A program made the translations under genes and the position numbers. The notes beneath the pieces were generated by a model. That model was not told the DNA's origin. It saw only the letters and a program-made list of their open reading frames with translations, and did no database searches. A stretch of 8,408 nt of DNA from NCBI GenBank assembly GCA_017458865.1, contig JAFSZW010000369.1:1-8408 (forward strand). Reading direction: 5' to 3'. Every line of letters starts with the position of its first letter. The stretch's first letter is position 1. The DNA is from Clostridia bacterium. Lineage in GTDB: Bacteria; Bacillota; Clostridia; Christensenellales; Aristaeellaceae. Positions 1 through 5,430 of the stretch are shown here, piece by piece.

Positions 1-16
1 GAAGATAAAGCGCTGA
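1..16 (+). CDS. 3' end of an upstream plus-strand gene (partial)
   Basis: Reading from base 2, the codons are AAG ATA AAG CGC followed by the tandem stops TGA and TAA (14-19), giving a C-terminus ending in Lys-Ile-Lys-Arg. A strong terminator hairpin begins three bases after the second stop, which is the usual arrangement at a gene end. Only four codons are visible, so nothing can be said about the product. The alternative is that no gene ends here: frame 1 is open from base 1 to a TAA at 184-186, but that reading runs straight through the terminator. Confidence 0.4.
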
Positions 17-21
17 TAAGA

Positions 22-60
22 AAACAGCCAATTCCATTGGAATTGGCTGTTTCTTTCTGT
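22..60 (+). terminator. Rho-independent terminator, possibly bidirectional
   Basis: A perfect 14-bp inverted repeat has arms AAACAGCCAATTCC (22-35) and GGAATTGGCTGTTT (39-52) around a 3-base loop, followed on the plus strand by TTTCTTTCT-type sequence. The complementary strand also runs into a T-rich stretch, so it may work in both directions. It would end transcription of the gene whose tandem stops lie just to the left. Confidence 0.8.
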
Positions 61-406
61 TATGCCCGGGAATTAGCATTGTTCGAGTTGCATGCTGATA
101 GCTGCCGTTATATACACCCGGATTCATTGTCTGGTAAGGCAGAATACAGCATACAGCGGGATGGTCTGAAGCTGATAGAATTGTAACAGAATAAAAAAAA
201 TGAAATCAAGAAAAACATGAAATGATTCAGAAAAATAATGCGAAAAATTTGATACATTTCAAAAAATTCACGAGAAAAATTTGAAATGATTCAAAAAATT
301 CGGAAATGCAGAGAAAGGGAACGGATTTTCGGGCAGCTGCAGGGGAATCAGAAAGGGGCATAATCCTTGGATTTGTCATAGCTGCTCAGGATCCGGCAGG
401 AGGCTT
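53..406. other. Non-coding spacer between two terminators
   Basis: No convincing gene is seen here. Bases 53-180 have mixed composition. Frame 1 on the plus strand stays open to 184-186, but it has no ATG or ribosome binding site and overlaps the terminator on the left. Bases 185-320 are extremely A-rich on the plus strand and contain the 32-bp repeat array listed separately. Bases 320-406 return to mixed composition with no recognisable element. Flanked by a plus-strand terminator on the left and a minus-strand terminator on the right, the stretch separates two converging transcription units. Confidence 0.6.
218..313. repeat. Three imperfect 32-bp tandem units in an A-rich tract
   Basis: The 12-mer TGAAATGATTCA occurs at 218-229 and again, identical, at 282-293. 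Exactly halfway, at 250-261, lies TGATACATTTCA, which resembles the reverse complement of the same 12-mer (TGAATCATTTCA). The period is therefore 32 bp. TTCAAAAAATTC is repeated at 258-269 and 290-301, and GAAAAATT at 242-249 and 274-281, all in the same register. A shorter TGAAATCA lies at 201-208. The third unit degrades after about 20 bases. It could be a decayed minisatellite or a set of protein-binding sites spaced about three helical turns apart. Confidence 0.6.
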
Positions 407-445
407 TACGAAAACAAAAGGCCAGGAAGCGGCTGCTTCCTGGCC
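407..445 (-). terminator. Rho-independent terminator of the beta-lactamase-fold gene
   Basis: A perfect 11-bp stem is formed by GGCCAGGAAGC (420-430) and GCTTCCTGGCC (435-445) around a GGCT loop. Read on the minus strand it is followed by TTTTGTTTTCG, a good U tract. The stop codon of the minus-strand gene at 455-457 lies ten bases before the stem, so this is its terminator. Confidence 0.9.
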
Positions 446-454
446 CTGGATCCT

Positions 455-1864
455 TTATTCGGCTATGCGGTGATAAATCCTTGTACCACAGCGGACGCCC
501 CACGCTTTGCCGTTTGCCACAAGGAACTCAATGCGTGAGCAAAGTGTGCCGTTTTCCTTCATGGACCGGAAACGGGTTCCACCACAGTAGATGAGGCTGG
601 TTTTGGTTTCATCATGCTGCCCGACGGGCTTTCCATCCTCAAGTGAGAGGGTGAACACAGCCGGGATGCCCTCGTGGCAGATGTAACGCCCGGTGAGCAT
701 GTCATAGTCTGTGAAGGGGTAGTCGGCAGCTTCAAACCATTCATGACTGGTATCAAGCGGGAGTCCAAGCACGGCGTTGTACATGGTAAAGAGGAACGGG
801 TCCATATCCTCATCGCCCTGGTTGCACAGGACGGCCATACCAATGCCCTCGCCGAGAACGAGTCCGCCCTTGGTTGAAACGCCATGCAATCCACCGGCAT
901 GCTCACAGAGCACATGTCCGCGGAAAGCACGTTTGTTTATGCCCATGCACATGGTCAGCGTGGAACGGACCGGATGTGTGTTGCCCAGCAGCAATTCTAC
1001 CGCATCCCGCGGGATGACCTGTTTTCCCTCGTGCATGCCGTAGGCGGCAAGCATACGGTAGTAGACGGCCATATCCCTTGAGGTGGACTTTACCATGGCG
1101 CAACCTCTGAACGGCGGCAGCACGGACCAGTTGTCATCGCATTTCCGCTGACCGTCATGCATCTCAAACAGGGAGGTCATGTTGCCGCCTGAGAGTGCGT
1201 ATGCGGCCATATGACCGTTGTCCAGGATGGAGCGGGTCATGCCGAGCGGTTCGAAGATGCGTTTGTGCATGAAACGCTCAAGCGGCATCCCGGCGGCCTG
1301 GTCCACGATGTAGGATAGAATGGCGTATCCCTCGTTGGAATAGCTGAGGTTCTGTCCTGGCATGCCGGTATTCGGGTAAGGACACGCAGCAATGTAGTCT
1401 ATGATCTGCTCAATCGTGTCCATGGTGTTCGGCGAGGATGCACGGAGCTTTTTCTCGTACTCATCTTCGCCCCGGCCAGGGGTATTCATGACGATAGACC
1501 ACTCAAGCGGCTCCATGGGCGGAATGCCTGTGGTGTGCATGGCAAGCTGACGGACGGTCACGGCCTCGCGCGGTTCACCGGGAATGCGGAACTTTGGGAA
1601 ATACCGGATGACGGGATCGTCAAGGCTCAGTTTGCCTTCAAGTGCCAGCAGACAGGTGCACAGCGCTGTAATGGATTTGCTCATGGAGGCGATGCCAAAC
1701 AGCGTGTCATGGGTGGGGGCGACGGATTCATCCTGGTCAATAAAGCCGGCGTTGTATTCATAGAGCATGCCTTCAGGGCCCATGATGCAGGCACTGACAC
1801 CGGCTAGGTTGTTTTCCTTAAAAATGCGGTCCAGTTCAGTTGTAAGCGCCAGGGGATTGATCAT
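455..1864 (-). CDS. Serine hydrolase of the beta-lactamase (class C/PBP-like) family
   Basis: The 469-residue protein has the signatures of the class C beta-lactamase/DD-peptidase/esterase fold. The SxxK motif is S60-M-S-K63 with the nucleophilic serine. The second motif is Y175-S-N177, and H322-A-G324 replaces the third KTG motif, as is common in stand-alone esterase-like members. The conserved segment H110-TTGIP also fits the family. A C-terminal region from about residue 385 looks like the small beta-rich extension often found in this family. There is no signal peptide or membrane segment, so a cytoplasmic location is likely. That argues against a role in antibiotic resistance and for an esterase or peptidase acting on a small molecule; the substrate is unknown. 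The start is supported by GAGGA (1871-1875 on the complementary strand) six bases before the ATG. The gene is monocistronic, with its own promoter and terminator. Family membership is clear; function is not. Confidence 0.9.
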   Translation of the reverse strand: MINPLALTTELDRIFKENNLAGVSACIMGPEGMLYEYNAGFIDQDESVAPTHDTLFGIASMSKSITALCTCLLALEGKLSLDDPVIRYFPKFRIPGEPREAVTVRQLAMHTTGIPPMEPLEWSIVMNTPGRGEDEYEKKLRASSPNTMDTIEQIIDYIAACPYPNTGMPGQNLSYSNEGYAILSYIVDQAAGMPLERFMHKRIFEPLGMTRSILDNGHMAAYALSGGNMTSLFEMHDGQRKCDDNWSVLPPFRGCAMVKSTSRDMAVYYRMLAAYGMHEGKQVIPRDAVELLLGNTHPVRSTLTMCMGINKRAFRGHVLCEHAGGLHGVSTKGGLVLGEGIGMAVLCNQGDEDMDPFLFTMYNAVLGLPLDTSHEWFEAADYPFTDYDMLTGRYICHEGIPAVFTLSLEDGKPVGQHDETKTSLIYCGGTRFRSMKENGTLCSRIEFLVANGKAWGVRCGTRIYHRIAE

Positions 1865-1917
1865 GATCTGTCCTCATCTTTCTGTTGTGTATGTGTTTTG
1901 ATGCGTGCAATGCCATT

Positions 1918-1945
1918 AGTTTATCACACGGGTTTGTTTTGTCAA
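1918..1945 (-). promoter_or_regulatory. Sigma-A-type promoter with extended -10 for the beta-lactamase-fold gene
   Basis: On the minus strand, a consensus -35 TTGACA (1945-1940) is followed after 16 bases by TAAACT (1923-1918; 4 of 6 consensus), immediately preceded by TGA, the TGn extended -10 element. Initiation would fall around 1911, leaving an untranslated leader of roughly 45 bases before the ATG at 1864. Confidence 0.7.
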
Positions 1946-2162
1946 CTCCGACGCAGGTGTGCGGATGGGATATCTGGCCTGGCTGTTAATGGCTCGCGGA
2001 GTCCCATAAAGACATGCAATCTGTGGCTGCCGGATAAACCAGTACGCCTGCGGTTTGGCTGATAAATGACAGGCTGAGTGCCAGCTTTGAAGCGTGTACG
2101 TCGGGAAGGGAATACCGGGCTGAGCGGGAGAACAGATACGTGTCCGGCCTTTTCGGCATGGA
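1946..2162. other. Intergenic stretch between divergent promoters
   Basis: This is the central part of the 390-base gap between the divergent genes. Several overlapping minus-strand frames are open here, but they have no ribosome binding sites, run into the flippase start and resemble no known protein. No strong hairpin, repeat or operator was recognised. It is best read as spacer or as upstream control DNA for the two flanking promoters. Confidence 0.4.
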
Positions 2163-2192
2163 TTGCACAAGCAGGCCTGTTCGTGATAAAAT
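2163..2192 (+). promoter_or_regulatory. Probable promoter of the flippase gene
   Basis: TAAAAT at 2187-2192 matches the -10 consensus at 5 of 6 positions and is preceded by TGA, giving an extended -10. A weak -35, TTGCAC (2163-2168), lies 18 bases upstream. The -10 sits inside the small palindrome TGAT-AAA-ATCA (2184-2194), which could bind a regulator but may be chance. The predicted start near 2199 leaves a leader of about 57 bases to the ATG at 2256. Confidence 0.5.
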
Positions 2193-2255
2193 CAGTGAGC
2201 ATCCCGGATGGAAGGCAGATAAGGGATGCGGGAATATGACTTAAGCAGAGGCAAT

Positions 2256-3776
2256 ATGGATCAGAAAAAAGCAGGTGTGCTTTTATCATACGGACAGACG
2301 ATACTCTCTACCGTTCTGTCACTTGTCTATACGCCCGTCATGCTCCGCCTGCTGGGGCAGAGCGAATACGGCACCTATACACTGGTAGCAGGCTTTATTT
2401 CGAACCTCAGCCTGATGAGTTTCGGCCTTGGAAGCGCGTATATGCGCTTCTTTACGCGCGCTGAGGCAAAGGATGGCGATGAGGGCGTTTCCAGAATCAA
2501 TGGGATGTTCTTTACCATCTTTCTGGTCATCGGCGCCATGAGCCTTGTGGTCGGCGGCATCTTGGTGGCAAATGTGCACCGGATATTCGCGGCCAAGCTG
2601 ACGCCGAAGGAAATTGAAACGGCGCGCATCCTCATGGCAGTGCTGGTCGTCAATATCGCAGTATCGTTCCCATGCAGCGTCTTTACGTCCTTTATTACGG
2701 CGAGGGAACGCTTCTTCTTCCAGCGGATGATCAGCATGATCCGGACGATACTCAACCCCATTGTCATGCTGCCGCTCCTCCTCATGGGCTTTGGTTCGGT
2801 TTCACTGGTCATTGTCACCGTCGTCCTGAGTGCGGTGACGGATCTGAGCAGCTACATCTACTGCAAGCGGAAACTGGGCATGCGGATGCGATTCGGTCAT
2901 TTTGATTTCGCACTGCTCCGGGAAATGGCCGGATTCTCCTTTTTCATTTTCCTCAACATGATCATCGACCAGGTCAACTGGACGGTGGATACAACCATCC
3001 TGGGTATCGTCTCGGGCACCGTAGCAACGGCGATTTACGGCGTAGGCTCGCAGCTCCATCGGTATTACATGACGATTTCCACCTCCATCTCTGGCGTGTT
3101 TACGCCGCAGATCAACCGGATTGTGGCGACGGAGGCAGAGCCGGACAGGAAGCTGACAGATCTGTTCATCCGGGTCGGGCGCATTCAGTTCATGCTGCTC
3201 ATGCTGTTCCTGACGGGCTTTATCTTTGTGGGACGGCCCTTCATCATTGCCTGGGGCGGCGCTGAGTATGGAGATGCCTATCTCATTGCGCTCCTGCTCA
3301 TGGTGCCGGTGACCATTCCGCTCATTCAGAACATCGGCATAGAGATTCAGCGCGCGAAGAACATGCATCAGTTCCGCTCCATTGTATATATTTGCATGGC
3401 GGCGGGAAATGTGGCGATCAGCATTCCGCTGGGCATCGCCTTTGGCGGAATTGGCTGCGCTATGGGCACGGCGATTTCGCTGCTGCTTGGGAACGGACTG
3501 GTCATGAACTGGTATTACCAGAGGCATATCGGGCTTGATATGAAGGCATTCTGGAAGAGCGTTCTGTCCATCTGTCCATCCATGCTCCCCGCGATTGCAC
3601 TGGGAACGCTGGTGGTAATGAAGCTCAGAATTGCCGGTTATTTCGGTGTGCTCGGTTTTGCAATTCCATATGCTGCAGTGTTCTGCCTCTGCGTATATTT
3701 CCTTGGAATGAACGCATCTGAACGGACGCTTGTGACCGGCGGAATCGGGAAGATCCGGCGGAAAATCGGCCACTGA
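2256..3776 (+). CDS. Wzx-type oligosaccharide/polysaccharide flippase (MOP superfamily)
   Basis: This is an integral membrane protein of 506 residues from the ATG at 2256. The opening segment has the hydrophobic first helix followed by TPVMLRLLGQSEYGTY, the hallmark N-terminus of polysaccharide biosynthesis (Wzx/RfbX-like) flippases. About 12-14 hydrophobic segments are spread along the length, as expected, with basic loops such as the YCKRKLGMRMRF stretch. Such proteins move lipid-linked sugar units across the cytoplasmic membrane for capsule, exopolysaccharide or teichoic-type polymers. No glycosyltransferase or polymerase lies beside it here, so the glycan cannot be guessed. An in-frame ATG at 2226 would add ten residues (MREYDLSRGN). 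I prefer 2256 because family members begin only a few residues before the first helix and AGAGG (2247-2251) lies just upstream, although the 4-base spacing is short. GGAAGG at 2210-2215 could serve the earlier start. The solute-binding protein gene follows after 67 bases, probably in the same transcript. Confidence 0.9.
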   Translation: MDQKKAGVLLSYGQTILSTVLSLVYTPVMLRLLGQSEYGTYTLVAGFISNLSLMSFGLGSAYMRFFTRAEAKDGDEGVSRINGMFFTIFLVIGAMSLVVGGILVANVHRIFAAKLTPKEIETARILMAVLVVNIAVSFPCSVFTSFITARERFFFQRMISMIRTILNPIVMLPLLLMGFGSVSLVIVTVVLSAVTDLSSYIYCKRKLGMRMRFGHFDFALLREMAGFSFFIFLNMIIDQVNWTVDTTILGIVSGTVATAIYGVGSQLHRYYMTISTSISGVFTPQINRIVATEAEPDRKLTDLFIRVGRIQFMLLMLFLTGFIFVGRPFIIAWGGAEYGDAYLIALLLMVPVTIPLIQNIGIEIQRAKNMHQFRSIVYICMAAGNVAISIPLGIAFGGIGCAMGTAISLLLGNGLVMNWYYQRHIGLDMKAFWKSVLSICPSMLPAIALGTLVVMKLRIAGYFGVLGFAIPYAAVFCLCVYFLGMNASERTLVTGGIGKIRRKIGH

Positions 3777-3793
3777 AGGCATAACAGACTATT

Positions 3794-3811
3794 CGGGCGG
3801 CGGGTCCGCCG
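3794..3811 (+). other. Short GC-rich hairpin between flippase and binding-protein genes
   Basis: CGGCGG (3798-3803) and CCGCCG (3806-3811) form a compact GC stem 21 bases after the flippase stop. It is followed by ATTCAATCAATT rather than a run of T, so it is a poor terminator. It may protect the 3' end of the upstream message or attenuate read-through. Confidence 0.35.
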
Positions 3812-3843
3812 ATTCAATCAATTACAGGCCACGGAGGTTTGGA

Positions 3844-5349
3844 ATGAAAAGATCCATGGGAGTGCTCCTTGCACTGTGTCTCCTTTTCTGCGGACTGGCG
3901 GCGGCGGAGCCGCTTGCAGCTGCAGGATATGAGACGGAGAGTGTCACCAGAAACTGGGAAACAAACGCGTTCTTCAGCCGGATGACAGCCCTGACCGGCA
4001 TAGAGGTGACCGGACGGGGAATATCGGAGGAAAAGGAATATCTCTCATTCCTCAGCCAGATGATGACCGGTGAGCCGGAGTGCGATATCCTGTTTAAGGC
4101 ATGCCTGACCCGGGACCAGGAGAGAGGACTGATTGAAAGCGGTGCCGTGATTGACCTTGCCCCGCTCATTGAGGAGAATATGCCGAATCTGTCCGCCCTG
4201 CTTGCGGAGCACCCGGAATGGCGGACGCAGATAGCACTTGAGGATGGCCGGATCGCATCACTGCCGTTTATCAACCTGCATGAGCGTCAGGTGTGCGCAT
4301 GGTTGAACGCGGAATGGCTTGAGACGCTTGGTGTGCCCTTCCCGGAAACACTGGATGGGCTCACGGATGCGCTCAAGGCCATCTCAACCGGCGATCCGAA
4401 TAAGAACGGAAAGCTGGATGAAGCGGCGCTTAATCTGGTTGGCGTGTATGAGATGAAATGGCTGCTGCCGTTCTTTGGCATTGTGGCGGATGATTACAAT
4501 GTCTGCCGCCTGCAGGACGGAACGCTGGCATTTGCGCCGGATCAGCCGGAGTACAGGACATTTGTTGAAACGCTGAAGAGCTGGTATGATCTCGGCCTTA
4601 TGCGTTCGGATGCGTTTACAGCTGCACACTCTGCGCTGCAGCTCACGGAAAATGTAAACTCGAATTCCAGCAGCAACAACAAAAAGCCGGACAATACCAT
4701 CGGCATGCTTGTGACTGTGACGCCGTATACCAGTGTGGACGCAGATGATGTGCTCAATTACCGGGCAGTCCTGATCCCGGGACCGGACGGCCGGACGCGC
4801 TGGCGTGATCTCCTTGGACCGGTCTGGCCAGGGACGTTTGCGGTAACCAGACGCTGCAAGGATCCGGCGTCCGCACTTCGCTGGGTGGACGCGCTGTATT
4901 CAGAAGAGGGCGCCGCGCTTGCCTATGTGGGCGTTGAGGGCGAGGACTACCAGTACACACAGGATGGGTACTGGGAGTATATCCTTGGTGACAGCAGCGA
5001 GATTGAATCCATCCGTTCAAACAAGATCATATACACAGGAACAACGATACCCGGCCAGTTCCCATACAGAATCGTCGAGGCAGTTGACAGTGATGCAGAC
5101 CGGCATGTCTTTGCAGAGAGTGAGAAAGTGCATGCCTGCAGCGAGCGTGTATTGCCGAGTTATTTCCTGCCGGCGGAGATATCTGATGAGGTCAGTGATA
5201 TCATGCTGAAACTAACCGAACAGGTGGACCGGGGCATTGCCAGGTTTGTGACCGGTGAGATTCCATTGGATGATGCCAATTGGACGGCATGGCAGACCGC
5301 CCTGCACGATGCAGGCAGCGCCAGGCTGGTTGAACTGTTGGACAGGTGA
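3844..5349 (+). CDS. Extracellular solute-binding protein (family 1-like), secreted
   Basis: This 501-residue protein has a classic signal peptide: basic MKRS, a hydrophobic core to about residue 20, and an AAA/AEPLAAA cleavage region. Cys16 is preceded by Leu-Leu-Phe, which is not a good lipobox, so release or another anchor is possible. The body resembles ABC sugar-type binding proteins. It has the CDILFKA segment of lobe 1, the ALPFINL-like segment (SLPFINL near residues 139-145), and a calcium-loop motif D184-P-N-K-N-G-K-L-D192 typical of clostridial members. Next come WLLPFFG and a WPGTFAVTRRCKDP segment like the usual statement of family lobe 2. An Asn/Ser-rich low-complexity insert lies at about residues 270-283. 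The start is set by GGAGG (3833-3837) six bases before the ATG. No ABC permease or ATPase gene is adjacent, so it is an orphan or serves a transporter elsewhere. The ligand is unknown; a sugar or oligosaccharide is a guess from the family. Confidence 0.87.
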   Translation: MKRSMGVLLALCLLFCGLAAAEPLAAAGYETESVTRNWETNAFFSRMTALTGIEVTGRGISEEKEYLSFLSQMMTGEPECDILFKACLTRDQERGLIESGAVIDLAPLIEENMPNLSALLAEHPEWRTQIALEDGRIASLPFINLHERQVCAWLNAEWLETLGVPFPETLDGLTDALKAISTGDPNKNGKLDEAALNLVGVYEMKWLLPFFGIVADDYNVCRLQDGTLAFAPDQPEYRTFVETLKSWYDLGLMRSDAFTAAHSALQLTENVNSNSSSNNKKPDNTIGMLVTVTPYTSVDADDVLNYRAVLIPGPDGRTRWRDLLGPVWPGTFAVTRRCKDPASALRWVDALYSEEGAALAYVGVEGEDYQYTQDGYWEYILGDSSEIESIRSNKIIYTGTTIPGQFPYRIVEAVDSDADRHVFAESEKVHACSERVLPSYFLPAEISDEVSDIMLKLTEQVDRGIARFVTGEIPLDDANWTAWQTALHDAGSARLVELLDR

Positions 5350-5358
5350 ACCTGTTTT
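5342..5358 (+). terminator. Small hairpin overlapping the binding-protein stop codon, with T run
   Basis: ACAGG (5342-5346) and CCTGT (5351-5355) flank TGAA, which contains the TGA stop of the solute-binding gene (5347-5349). The stem is followed by TTTTC. The 5-bp stem is short, so on its own it would be a weak terminator. It lies directly in front of a stronger hairpin. Confidence 0.35.
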
Positions 5359-5394
5359 CAATGACCGTCTGCGGACGGTCATTGCCGTTATTAT
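5359..5394 (+). terminator. Terminator-like hairpin before the TerB-domain operon
   Basis: A perfect 11-bp stem has arms CAATGACCGTC (5359-5369) and GACGGTCATTG (5374-5384) around a TGCG loop. The downstream TTATTAT is only moderately T-rich. With the smaller hairpin just before it, it most likely ends the flippase/binding-protein transcript and insulates the defence-type operon that starts at 5431. An attenuator role is an alternative. Confidence 0.6.
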
Positions 5395-5430
5395 GTAAAA
5401 TCGATTGGCTGATGGGGATGAGGTGAGCAT

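Noticed and set aside
1..186. Open plus-strand frame 1 ending in TAA at 184-186, with a protein-like C-terminus
   Set aside because: It runs through a perfect 14-bp terminator hairpin that directly follows tandem stops in another frame. It has no in-frame ATG or ribosome binding site, and 61 open codons can occur by chance. A decayed gene remnant remains possible.
218..313. 32-bp repeats as a CRISPR array
   Set aside because: The units are contiguous with no spacers between identical repeats, they diverge internally, and no cas genes are near.
1942..2289. Overlapping minus-strand open frames in the divergent gap
   Set aside because: They overlap one another and the flippase start, have no ribosome binding sites and show no recognisable domain; they look like chance open frames.
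2802..3782. Long minus-strand open frame of 326 codons opposite the flippase
   Set aside because: Its translation is rich in His, Gln, Arg and Asp with no domain, which is the usual antisense shadow of a membrane-protein gene. The plus-strand reading is a clear flippase.
5389..5401. TATTAT and TAAAAT as possible -10 boxes for the TerB-domain operon
   Set aside because: Neither has an acceptable -35 at 16-18 bases; the upstream sequence is the terminator-like stem. Too weak to annotate as a promoter.
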